Source of the DNA: Jiella mangrovi
GTDB lineage: Bacteria > Pseudomonadota > Alphaproteobacteria > Rhizobiales > Rhizobiaceae
Direction of reading: 5' to 3'
Assembly: GCF_017815135.1 (NCBI RefSeq)
Contig: NZ_JAGJCF010000016.1
Location: 1-64,000 of the forward strand
Length of the DNA stretch: 64,000 nt
The notes beneath the pieces were generated by a model. It was not told the DNA's origin. It saw only the letters and a program-made list of their open reading frames with translations, and ran no database searches. A program made the position numbers and the translations under genes. This document shows, one piece after another, positions 1-8,093 of this stretch (positions within the stretch are counted from its first letter, which is position 1; every line of letters starts with the position of its first letter).

Positions 1-111
1 GCCGAGCGAACGGTCGACGGACTATGGGATGCTGTCGGAGCCGTCCTCCCGCTCTTCAAACCCGACGAGTGCGCCAACTACTTCGCCGCCGCCGGCTATG
101 AACCGGATTAA
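1..111 (+). CDS. IS630-family transposase, C-terminal end (partial)
   Basis: The window opens inside this reading frame, which stays open for 36 codons and ends at TAA 109-111. The residues read roughly TVDGLWDAVGAVLPLFKPDE followed by CANYFAAAGYEPD. That ending, with the ECANYF-AAAGY block, is the usual C-terminus of IS630-type DDE transposases of alphaproteobacteria. Only the tail is present, so neither the catalytic triad nor the left end of the element can be judged. The stop codon shares the tetranucleotide TTAA with the stop of the SIR2 gene on the other strand. The element's right inverted repeat should lie just beyond the stop, inside the end of that gene, but I could not define it. 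Confidence 0.75.
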   Translation, partial: AERTVDGLWDAVGAVLPLFKPDECANYFAAAGYEPD

Positions 112-3100
112 GCCGGATGCGCTCTAGGTTGCCCGGTCTCAGTATCAGGTGCGGCCCAACCGACCAACAACATGCCAGCCAGAACTTGTTCATGTGCTCG
201 CTTGGATATTGTGTTGGTGGTCGCGATGCGCATGAGCGCACCCTTCAATTTTCTGTATAGGGCTGGTGGCGGAATTTTTGCAGCCCAAAACAATCCTGCC
301 CAAGCCGCATCTCTATCGTCTCCGCTATCACTTCGTAAGACTGGCGAAAGATTCGTCTCCGTCCATTCGAGAGCAACGAAGTTTAACCACACGAGGTTGT
401 GGCAGAATATGACAAGGGCGTGGCACCTCGGCTCGCCCCCCAAGGCAAGAAGAGCATTGGCGTGTTTCAGCCAGTTTTCCGGCAGCCCTTGCCCTTTGCC
501 CACCCCGTTCGTCGATGGAGTATTGAAGAGGGCCTGTGCGATCTTTCCAGTGGGCGCATTTAGCGCCTCGGTTGCCCAATCGTGATCGCCAGTTCCCCGG
601 ATAATCGCAGAATTGCCGGAGGTAGGGTCGGCACGAATGATATCCGCAATTCTACCAACGACCTCGAAGAATAATGTCTCATCGCGCTGCGAAAGAGCCG
701 TGGACACGTTTACGGCCCACTCTGACAAGGGGTAGATCAGCCCTGAAACGTCCTTCAGCGGATAAGATAGAAGTCGTCTGGCAGTAAGCAGCACGAACCT
801 CGAGCTATCACTCTTGCGAGTCTCCGCCGTGAGGAATGTGCGCCACGCCCATTCAGGGTATTCCCCATTCTTTGCAGCGAGATGCAAGGCTGCCAGTGCT
901 CTAACGGGCTTTTCTTCCACTAATCCGGAGAAAGGCGACCTTTCCACAAACTCTTCGCTCCGCCCGCTGAGCTCTTTAGCCTTTGCCAAGATGGCGGACA
1001 GAGGAACTGAGACCAAGCCGGACGTGTCTTTTTCTGTTCGAACCCAGCCAACTCGGCCCTCTAATGATGCAGCTGCCGACGCGGAGTATTCAGGTTTCCA
1101 CTTGGGAGCGCGACGTTGAAGTTCCTCACTAAGCTTCGCCAGATCAACCCTAAGACTGCAACCTTGGTCTTCTAGCCAATGTACCCGATTGAGGACGGCG
1201 AATGCCGACCTTTCTATAAATTTCCGTTCCTCTTCATCCTTCCAGCGATCAGGTCCGGCAACGATTCTTTCCTCAATGCGCTGCTGTACCGTTTCGCTAA
1301 GTTCATTCCACCGACGTTTCAGTGACAGAAGCAAGTCCCGTTGGTCACGAGAGCCCCAGAACGCCTCATCGGGCAGAAGTCCGGCCTGTCGTAAAAAATC
1401 GTCCACAGGAACTAGCGTATTGTTCCCCATCGCCCATATTCGCAGACGATTGAAAACCGGATCGTCTGAACCCCACGCGCTGACTTCAAATTTGGCTGCT
1501 TGAGGATTGATTTCCGCTAACCGCTGCAAGAGAGCGGCATACTCGATTATATGAGAGCCAAGTCCGTGGTTGCGCTCGTATTGATCGTCGCCAACGTTGT
1601 CGTCCGCCACGATGGGGCAAATAGCCATCAAGCCGTAGCCCCCGATTTCCTTTTCCAGAAGAACTGCCACCTCTAGATTCCGGCTCAGGGCCCTTACCGT
1701 TTGTGCTAACCACTCGTCCGGAATTTCGATTTGCACGTGCTTTTCTGGATATTTTACATCCATCTGCGCAAGATCACCGACCTGCAAATCGGCCCCCGAA
1801 CTCGGCGGCTTTGGTCCTCCCCAATAGTTACTTTGGGATTCGAAATACGGCTGTCGAATAGATGAGTACTGTCTAACTGCGGCGGAATCCCATCCGTCCT
1901 TCGTTATCTGCGCCTCGAGTTCAAAGATATCTCGATGAAATTCGCCCCGATATGAATCCCAACTTTCGAAAAGATACCTCCAGGCCTTACGGATTTCCGG
2001 CTTCGAAGGTTGCGAAGCACTTTCCAACTGGCTCCTGATGCGGTCCCGTATGTCGGGATGAAGCGCAAATTGATGCGCCGCCCACCAAACGCTAGCGGCT
2101 TGGTTAGACACTCGCGTCAACCAATGGCTCAACACGGAAATGCGGGGCACCAATCGCGGTGCGTTTCTCGACCAGTGTCCACGCAGCGCCGGAAAATTAT
2201 CGTCTCTGAGCGCCTGACGATCTATGCGGTTTAGTGCGAATGCATCCCACGAACCACTTGGCACTTCTCGTCTTACGTTGTGCTCGTCGGGCTCGGGCTT
2301 GTCCGGAACAGAGTCGGAGTCCAACCCGTAAAGGTCGAAAGGATCGACGTATTCGCCCTTCTCTACAAAAGTTCCCAAATGCCCCGGTCTTGCATAGCGG
2401 CGATATGGATCAAAAACGCAAAGCCATTCCGCAGGAGGCGGGATTTCCTCTTCTGCAAAGCGTTTCGCACCTTCGTATGATGACACGACGTGTGCCACCT
2501 GCCCGCGCTCATGCGGAGCTAGAGCCTCAGGCCCTTGTTGCGACATGCGAATAACGTCTCGATGCCAGCCATCCACATCTCTGGCTCTTGCAGACCAAGC
2601 TTCCAATGTCCGCCAAAGCGCTGCATGACCATCAGAGTCATCGTAGGCGATAGCCTCCACTCCTTTGTGGCGCCATCGCGCCGCCGCGTCGGCCTCACCA
2701 CCGGACTGTAAAGCGTACACATAATCCAGCCGACCGGGAACTTTGTTCAGTGCTTCAAGTAGATATTGGACAGGGGGATCGTCGGCTGCATAACCGACAA
2801 AAACGACCACAAACCGCGCCAAAATGGATCGGAAGAACTCCGTCGCCCATCCGTCCGCGAGGTAAGCTCGCCCGAATTCCGAACTCGAGAGAACGAAGCC
2901 GTCACCCTCGGCGCCATCGTATGCTTCGGTGGCACGACCGTGGAGATACACAATTCCGTTTAGCTCACCTGCTCGTCGCGGATCGGGAAGTCGCGGCGGC
3001 TGCCAAGTCTGAAGATTGCGGCCACATTCATCAAACAATCGGTCAAAGTTGGTTGTGACGAGGCGAACCACGCCGTCGGTACTTGTTGCTAAGTCCAGCA

Positions 3101-3458
3101 AGACGCGGTGGGCGCTTAAGTCACAGGGTCTGCGTGGCTTCAGCGCGGATGCTACTGCCGCCTCTATATCTCGGGCAACGAATTCACGTTCCAAGAAGCC
3201 AAAGACACGATCAGCGGATATCACTCCGGCCACACCAACACGGTCATCGATCTCGCGTGCCTCTTCCACCAGTCGGCACGCAGGGCTGTCTTTAGGCACG
3301 CCCAGTGAAGTGATTACCTCTTCCGCAAGGCCGAAGAAGTCAGGAAGCTGCGCTCTAGCCCTAGAAACCCCTGCACCACAAAAGAATACGACGCGCCCCT
3401 GATCGCGTGCCCAAAGCAACTCATCAGGGATTGATGGCCCGTCTTTTATGAACCTCAC
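108..3458 (-). CDS. SIR2-domain protein, DUF4020-like C-terminus (defence-type sirtuin candidate)
   Basis: Large protein of about 1116 residues with an N-terminal SIR2_2-type NAD-binding domain. Counting from an upstream GTG at 3497 the motifs are GAGVS (41-45), TTNFD (148-152), YLHGR (184-188) and GYAADDPP (235-242). The remaining 850 residues are helical with no second catalytic motif that I recognise; the end resembles the DUF4020 region often joined to SIR2_2. I start it at GTG 3458, giving a protein beginning (M)RFIKDGPSIPDELL, because AAGGGGG lies about six bases upstream; the GTG at 3497 has no such site. Known defence sirtuins (DSR1/DSR2, ThsA) deplete NAD on phage infection; that role is inferred here. 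Base composition is less GC-rich than uvrB. The last codons (108 to about 150) may be DNA of the IS630 element, so the native C-terminus could be altered. Confidence 0.8.
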   Translation of the reverse strand: MRFIKDGPSIPDELLWARDQGRVVFFCGAGVSRARAQLPDFFGLAEEVITSLGVPKDSPACRLVEEAREIDDRVGVAGVISADRVFGFLEREFVARDIEAAVASALKPRRPCDLSAHRVLLDLATSTDGVVRLVTTNFDRLFDECGRNLQTWQPPRLPDPRRAGELNGIVYLHGRATEAYDGAEGDGFVLSSSEFGRAYLADGWATEFFRSILARFVVVFVGYAADDPPVQYLLEALNKVPGRLDYVYALQSGGEADAAARWRHKGVEAIAYDDSDGHAALWRTLEAWSARARDVDGWHRDVIRMSQQGPEALAPHERGQVAHVVSSYEGAKRFAEEEIPPPAEWLCVFDPYRRYARPGHLGTFVEKGEYVDPFDLYGLDSDSVPDKPEPDEHNVRREVPSGSWDAFALNRIDRQALRDDNFPALRGHWSRNAPRLVPRISVLSHWLTRVSNQAASVWWAAHQFALHPDIRDRIRSQLESASQPSKPEIRKAWRYLFESWDSYRGEFHRDIFELEAQITKDGWDSAAVRQYSSIRQPYFESQSNYWGGPKPPSSGADLQVGDLAQMDVKYPEKHVQIEIPDEWLAQTVRALSRNLEVAVLLEKEIGGYGLMAICPIVADDNVGDDQYERNHGLGSHIIEYAALLQRLAEINPQAAKFEVSAWGSDDPVFNRLRIWAMGNNTLVPVDDFLRQAGLLPDEAFWGSRDQRDLLLSLKRRWNELSETVQQRIEERIVAGPDRWKDEEERKFIERSAFAVLNRVHWLEDQGCSLRVDLAKLSEELQRRAPKWKPEYSASAAASLEGRVGWVRTEKDTSGLVSVPLSAILAKAKELSGRSEEFVERSPFSGLVEEKPVRALAALHLAAKNGEYPEWAWRTFLTAETRKSDSSRFVLLTARRLLSYPLKDVSGLIYPLSEWAVNVSTALSQRDETLFFEVVGRIADIIRADPTSGNSAIIRGTGDHDWATEALNAPTGKIAQALFNTPSTNGVGKGQGLPENWLKHANALLALGGEPRCHALVIFCHNLVWLNFVALEWTETNLSPVLRSDSGDDRDAAWAGLFWAAKIPPPALYRKLKGALMRIATTNTISKRAHEQVLAGMLLVGWAAPDTETGQPRAHPA

Positions 3459-3761
3459 GTGCGCCCCCTTATGCGCGAAAATAATAGAACCCGACACGTA
3501 GGGGTCAGACTACAACATTTGTGAGTTGCGTCACCATGCAGCCTCACCTTGCGTCGGGGCGTGACGCTTGGGCGCAGGAGTCAAATGACCCTTTTGGCAT
3601 GCGCAATGGCCCCTGCTTGGTCACCCGTGATGTCCGCTTTCAGGCATTGGTAAGGTGAACCTTGACGGCTGAGATGGGCGCAAACCCACCGTCGCCTTCC
3701 ACAACCAAACACCCCAGCCACCACCTTCCCTCCCCGCCGGCTGATCTCTATATGTTCCGGC
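3459..3761. other. Divergent intergenic region between SIR2 gene and uvrB
   Basis: About 300 bases hold the promoters of two divergent genes. The side near the SIR2 gene is relatively AT-rich, including an ATTATTTTCGCGCATAAGG stretch just before its start on the minus strand. No convincing SOS (LexA) box of the GTTC-N7-GTTC type was seen in front of uvrB, and I could not place -35/-10 boxes with confidence. Confidence 0.4.
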
Positions 3762-6700
3762 ATGGCTTCCAGACCCCGCAAATCCCCCCGCCGCCCCGAG
3801 TCCTCTGACTCGGCGCCCGATGAACCGGCCTTCGATCCGTCCGCGCCGGCGCGGCGCGGGCCGTTGCAGGATTTTTCGGAGGCCTCGACGCGCGCCGACG
3901 ATGCCGGCGAACGGCAGGGGTTCGGCGAGGCGCCGCAGGCGTCCTTCGACGCTGGCGAAGCCTATGCCGGCTCGATCTCCGGTTGGGCCGAGGAGATCGC
4001 CCGGGCGACCGAGACCACGGCGGAACGGGCGGCCGATGCCGGCGTCGATCCGGGCAAGGCAGCGGCTGCCAAGCCGAAGACCGCGCGCGGGCCCAAGGCG
4101 AAAGCCGAGCAGAAACCCGGCAAGACCTCCCGTGGCACCTCCATGGGCGGCACCTCCGACCCGAAGCAGCGCGCTGCCGCCGGGCTCAATCCTGTCGCCG
4201 GCATGGATGTCAGCCTGGAGGATGCCAAGTCGCTGCCCGAAGGCGGCGTCACCGCGACGGTCGAGGCGCTCACCAAGCTGATCTCCGAGGGCAACCCGCT
4301 GATCAAGAACGGCGAGGTCTGGCTGCCGCACCGGCCGGCCCGGCCGGACAAGTCGGAAGGCGGCGTGCCCTTCCGCATCGCCTCGGACTACACGCCCATG
4401 GGCGACCAGCCGACCGCCATCGCCGATCTCGTCTCGGGCATTGCCGATCACGACAAGACCCAGGTCCTCCTCGGCGTCACCGGTTCGGGCAAGACCTTCA
4501 CAGTCGCCAACGTCATCGAGCGCACCCAGCGCCCGGCGCTGATCCTCGCGCCGAACAAGACGCTGGCGGCCCAGCTCTATGGCGAGTTCAAGTCCTTCTT
4601 CCCCGACAACGCCGTCGAGTATTTCGTCTCCTATTACGACTACTACCAGCCCGAGGCCTACGTCCCGCGCTCCGACACCTTCATCGAGAAGGAATCCTCG
4701 ATCAACGAGCAGATCGACCGGATGCGCCACGCCGCCACCCGCGCTCTGCTCGAGCGCGACGACGTCATCATCGTCGCCTCGGTCTCCTGCATCTATGGTA
4801 TTGGCTCGGTCGAAACCTACACGGCGATGACGTTTCAGATGAGCATCGGCGACCGGCTCGACCAGCGCCAGCTCCTCGCCGATCTCGTCGCCCAGCAATA
4901 CAAGCGCCGCGACATGGATTTTCAGCGCGGCAGTTTCAGGGTCAGGGGCGACACGATCGAGATCTTCCCCGCCCACCTTGAGGATCGCGCCTGGCGCATC
5001 TCCCTCTTCGGCGACGAGATCGAGGCGATCCAGGAGTTCGATCCCCTCACCGGCTCCAAGACCGACGACCTGAAGTCGGTGAAGATCTACGCCAACTCGC
5101 ACTACGTCACCCCCCGCCCGACCCTCAATCAGGCGGTCAAGCAGATCAAGGAAGAGCTCAAGCATCGCCTCGTCGAACTGGAAAAGGCCGGCCGCCTGCT
5201 CGAGGCCCAGCGGCTCGAACAGCGCACCCGCTTCGACATCGAGATGATCGAGGCCACCGGCTCTTGTGCCGGCATCGAGAACTATTCGCGCTATCTCACC
5301 GGCCGCCAGCCCGGCCACCCGCCGCCGACCTTGTTTGAATATCTCCCCGACAACGCGCTGGTCTTCATCGACGAGAGCCACGTCACCGTGCCGCAGATCG
5401 GCGCCATGTATCGCGGCGACTTCCGGCGCAAGGCGACGCTGGCCGAATACGGCTTTCGCCTGCCCTCCTGCATGGACAACCGGCCGCTGCGCTTCGAGGA
5501 ATGGGACGCCATGCGCCCGCAGACCGTGGCGGTCTCGGCCACGCCCTCGACCTGGGAGCTCGAAGAATCCGGCGGCGTCTTCGCCGAACAGGTGATCCGC
5601 CCCACCGGCCTCACCGACCCGCCCGTCGAGGTGCGCCCCGCCCGCTCGCAGGTCGACGACCTCCTCGGCGAGATCCGCGAGACCGTCGACAAGGGCTACC
5701 GCGTCCTCTGCACGGTCTTGACCAAGCGCATGGCCGAGGACCTCACCGAATATCTGCACGAGCAGGGCATTCGGGTCAGGTACATGCATTCCGACATCGA
5801 CACGCTGGAGCGCATCGAGATCATCCGTGATCTGCGCCTCGGCGCCTTCGACGTGCTGGTCGGCATCAACCTGTTGCGCGAGGGCCTCGACATCCCCGAA
5901 TGCGGCCTCGTCGCCATTCTCGACGCCGACAAGGAAGGGTTTTTGCGCTCCGAAACCTCCCTCGTGCAGACGATCGGCCGCGCCGCACGCAATGTCGACG
6001 GCAAGGTCATCCTCTATGCCGACCAGGTCACCGGCTCGATGGAACGGGCGATGGCCGAGACCACCCGCCGCCGCGAAAAGCAGGAGGCCTACAACGCCGA
6101 ACACGGCATCACGCCGGCGAGCGTCAAGGCCAAGATCGCCGACATTCTCGACAGCTACTACGAAAAGGACCACGTCCGCGTCGACGTCGGGCCGAACGCC
6201 AGGGAAGGCGAGCTCGTCGGCAACAATCTGCGCGCCCATATCGAGCATCTGGAAAAGCAGATGCGCGAGGCGGCCGCCGACCTGGATTTCGAAAAAGCGG
6301 CCCGCCTTCGGGATGAGATCAAGAAACTCAATGCCAAGGAACTGGAATTCGGCGGCAACGTCTCCCTCGACGCCGTCGCCGACGCTGGCGCCTCAAAACT
6401 GAGCCCTCATCCTGAGGCGGCCGGAACGGCCCTCGAAGGACGAGGGCGCGGCGGAAACGGCGGCGGGACATCCCCTCGCCCTTCGAGGCGCGCTTCGCGC
6501 GCACCTCAGGATGAGGGGATGACTGACGCCGACCCCCTTGCCGACGCCGTCGCCATGGAGGAATCCGTCATGGGCCCCTCCACCGGCCGCACCAAGCACG
6601 GCAAGAAGGCCAAGCGCGACCGCGCCCCGCAAGGCGACGAACGCTTCGGCCCCCGCGGCGAGGTCCTCAAGGCCCCCGGCTCCGGCACAGTCGCTGCCCC

Positions 6701-7061
6701 CGCCTCGCTGTTCCGCAAGCCGTCCTTGGATGACATGGGCCCCGGCACAGACACGGCGGTCCCCGACCGCCCGTCCCTGTTCCGCAAGAACACCCTCGAC
6801 GAAATGACCGTCGGCCGCACCGAAAAGCCCACCGGCAAGGCAAAACCAGAAAAGCCGGCGCCCTCAAAACAGCCGATCTCCCCCCCGGCGGGGGAGATGT
6901 CCGGCAGGACAGAGGGGGGCGCGCCGGGCTCGACGTCACAGGCAAGGGACGACTCCCCCGCCCCCATCCGCCGCGAACGCGTCGGCCGCGGCTCCTACGA
7001 GGACCCCGGCGACCAGAAGCGAAAGCGGCGGCCTTCGAAGACCGGGCGGCCGGGGCGGTAA
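3762..7061 (+). CDS. uvrB: Excinuclease ABC subunit B (UvrB) with long N- and C-terminal extensions
   Basis: Helicase-like damage-verification subunit of UvrABC nucleotide excision repair. Of 1099 residues, the conserved core starts near residue 205 ([15 protein letters not shown]). It has Walker A GVTGSGKT (about 238-245), the beta-hairpin region [20 protein letters not shown] (about 291 on), the DESH box near 537, the helicase motifs GLDIPE and IGRAARN, and a UVR motif near 824-857 ([20 protein letters not shown]). UvrB is usually about 670-700 residues. The first 200 residues are charged and low-complexity, a tail type seen in Rhizobiales. The C-terminal 240 residues are disordered-looking and contain two palindromic repeats translated in frame (6404-6517 and 6875-6919). 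The tail repeats an SLFRK-type motif ([26 protein letters not shown]). Start ATG 3762 gives the typical [11 protein letters not shown] opening. Confidence 0.95.
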   Translation: MASRPRKSPRRPESSDSAPDEPAFDPSAPARRGPLQDFSEASTRADDAGERQGFGEAPQASFDAGEAYAGSISGWAEEIARATETTAERAADAGVDPGKAAAAKPKTARGPKAKAEQKPGKTSRGTSMGGTSDPKQRAAAGLNPVAGMDVSLEDAKSLPEGGVTATVEALTKLISEGNPLIKNGEVWLPHRPARPDKSEGGVPFRIASDYTPMGDQPTAIADLVSGIADHDKTQVLLGVTGSGKTFTVANVIERTQRPALILAPNKTLAAQLYGEFKSFFPDNAVEYFVSYYDYYQPEAYVPRSDTFIEKESSINEQIDRMRHAATRALLERDDVIIVASVSCIYGIGSVETYTAMTFQMSIGDRLDQRQLLADLVAQQYKRRDMDFQRGSFRVRGDTIEIFPAHLEDRAWRISLFGDEIEAIQEFDPLTGSKTDDLKSVKIYANSHYVTPRPTLNQAVKQIKEELKHRLVELEKAGRLLEAQRLEQRTRFDIEMIEATGSCAGIENYSRYLTGRQPGHPPPTLFEYLPDNALVFIDESHVTVPQIGAMYRGDFRRKATLAEYGFRLPSCMDNRPLRFEEWDAMRPQTVAVSATPSTWELEESGGVFAEQVIRPTGLTDPPVEVRPARSQVDDLLGEIRETVDKGYRVLCTVLTKRMAEDLTEYLHEQGIRVRYMHSDIDTLERIEIIRDLRLGAFDVLVGINLLREGLDIPECGLVAILDADKEGFLRSETSLVQTIGRAARNVDGKVILYADQVTGSMERAMAETTRRREKQEAYNAEHGITPASVKAKIADILDSYYEKDHVRVDVGPNAREGELVGNNLRAHIEHLEKQMREAAADLDFEKAARLRDEIKKLNAKELEFGGNVSLDAVADAGASKLSPHPEAAGTALEGRGRGGNGGGTSPRPSRRASRAPQDEGMTDADPLADAVAMEESVMGPSTGRTKHGKKAKRDRAPQGDERFGPRGEVLKAPGSGTVAAPASLFRKPSLDDMGPGTDTAVPDRPSLFRKNTLDEMTVGRTEKPTGKAKPEKPAPSKQPISPPAGEMSGRTEGGAPGSTSQARDDSPAPIRRERVGRGSYEDPGDQKRKRRPSKTGRPGR
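6404..6517. repeat. Palindromic repeat translated inside uvrB
   Basis: Outer arms CCCTCATCCTGAGG (6404-6417) and CCTCAGGATGAGGG (6504-6517) are exact reverse complements. The interior carries further GAAGG/CGAGGG-type arms. This is the style of Rhizobiales intergenic palindromes, yet here it encodes about 38 residues of UvrB after the UVR domain without breaking the frame. Confidence 0.8.
6875..6919 (+). repeat. GATCTCCCCC-type palindromic repeat (family A) translated inside uvrB
   Basis: Same element as six other copies in the window: a GATCTCCCCC / GGGGGAGATG hairpin, then a conserved CCGGCAGG-ACAGAGGGGGG tail. In uvrB it is read as [16 protein letters not shown]. This is the only solitary copy seen; the other six lie in inverted pairs. 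Confidence 0.85.
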
Positions 7062-7848
7062 GGCCGCAAACACGGGCGCCCCTCTCTCCCCCTTGTGGGA
7101 GAGAAAGCCATTCCAAGGCGTTGGGCCGAGCGAAGCGAGGTCCAAACCTTGAGAATGGCAAGAGAGGGGTCTCACCGCGTCAATCGCCGCTAACATCGAC
7201 CCGTGACACCGCAACGAGGTCGCCGACGTCGGCAAAACCGGATCCGGTGAAACCCCTCTCTTGCGATTTCTATCACTTGGCTACGCCAAGACGATGAAGT
7301 CGCTTTCTCTCCCACAAGGGGGCAGGGGTATCGCATATGGAAATGCGCAAAGAACTGAGGGGCGAAAATCTGGAGCCATGGAACGCTTTCGCGGGGAAAA
7401 GGAAACTTTCTGCGAGTATCGATTTCGTCCAACGAGCGCCGAATTCGCCATATGCGATAGCCCTGCACAAGGGGGAGAGACGGCGCTCTCGCCCGACGTC
7501 ATGCACACGCCTCCCAACCGGGCGCCCACCCCTCCGCTTCGTCATCCTCGGCCCGCAGCGTCGGGGATGACGAAGCGTTGGTGACGCGCCCCTTCCGAAT
7601 ACCACCCCCTCCGCCGCGAACGCATCGGCCGGGGCGCCTAACAACCCCGGCAACCAGAAGCGCAAGCGCCGCCCGACCAAGGCCGGCCGGCCGGCCGGGG
7701 CGGGGAGGTCGCAAGCACCGGCCAATAGTGTCGCTCCGGCCGAGGCCAAAAGACCCCAATTACCCGCGCATCCTCCGGAGTTTAAAATAGGCCGTCGCAT
7801 CAAGCCAAAGACAGAGGCAACGGCAACGAAAGCAGCACTCCATCACCT
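7062..7848. repeat. uvrB downstream region: mosaic of inverted repeats and a decayed uvrB tail copy
   Basis: No gene supported. Near-matching inverted segments are 7079-7108 against 7301-7330 (CTCTCCC, CTTGTGGGAGAGAAAGC) and about 7151-7170 against 7250-7269 (CAAGAGAGGGGT). Another inverted pair is 7322-7340 and 7448-7466 (around CCATATGCGATA). A perfect 13-bp hairpin lies at 7535-7547 / 7564-7576 (CGCTTCGTCATCC). Bases 7611-7718 match the 3' end of uvrB (6968-7073) at most positions but with a stop and an indel in the matching frame. From about 7790 the composition becomes AT-rich, entering the ATPase island. Confidence 0.6.
7611..7718 (+). pseudogene. Decayed duplicate of the uvrB 3' end
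   Basis: In the frame matching uvrB this reads RRERIGRGA then a stop; one base-phase later it continues NQKRKRRPTKAGRPAGAGRS. The true uvrB end reads [20 protein letters not shown] then [10 protein letters not shown]. The match over about 105 bases covers the last codons and the bases just after the stop. It looks like a remnant left by insertion or duplication at the end of uvrB. Confidence 0.6.
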
Positions 7849-8093
7849 TCATGATTTATCGAATATTGCCATCCTCGAGATACCACGTCGATCGGCGGAA
7901 CTGAATTTTTTCCAAAGAGAACGATGAACCGCCATGCGTTCGTCGAGAAATATCTCTGCATTGCCCCGAAATATCCAGCGTTGCCGATACTCCTTCCGCT
8001 GAACATTTTGCACTTGAAAATCATTACCGACAGCACCCAGCCGATACAAATCAATGATTGCTGCTCTTATAAACTCTTGAGTGAGTATTTTTT
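7849..8093 (-). other. -1 frame C-terminal tail of the P-loop ATPase (frameshift product or frameshift lesion)
   Basis: From the A8 run (8088-8095 on the plus strand as T8) the -1 frame reads KKILTQEFIRAAIDLYRLGA then VGNDFQVQNVQRKEYRQRWI and on to FDKS and TGA 7849-7851, about 78 residues. The DLYRLGAVGN and MAVHRSLWKKF segments look like the usual end of this ATPase class. Zero-frame codons at the run are CAA AAA AAA TAC, so the canonical heptamer A_AAA_AAA is in phase for a -1 slip onto ATA CTC ACT. No strong hairpin downstream was recognised. A simple one-base deletion (A9 to A8) or a sequencing error would give the same picture. Confidence 0.65.

Noticed and set aside
3459-3497. Upstream GTG start (3497) for the SIR2 gene
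   Set aside because: No ribosome site; GTG 3458 has AAGGGGG at good spacing and gives the expected opening of the protein.
3621-6248. 875-residue open frame on the minus strand opposite uvrB
   Set aside because: It is antisense to the conserved UvrB core, with shadow-type composition and no recognisable motif; GC-rich codon bias creates such frames.
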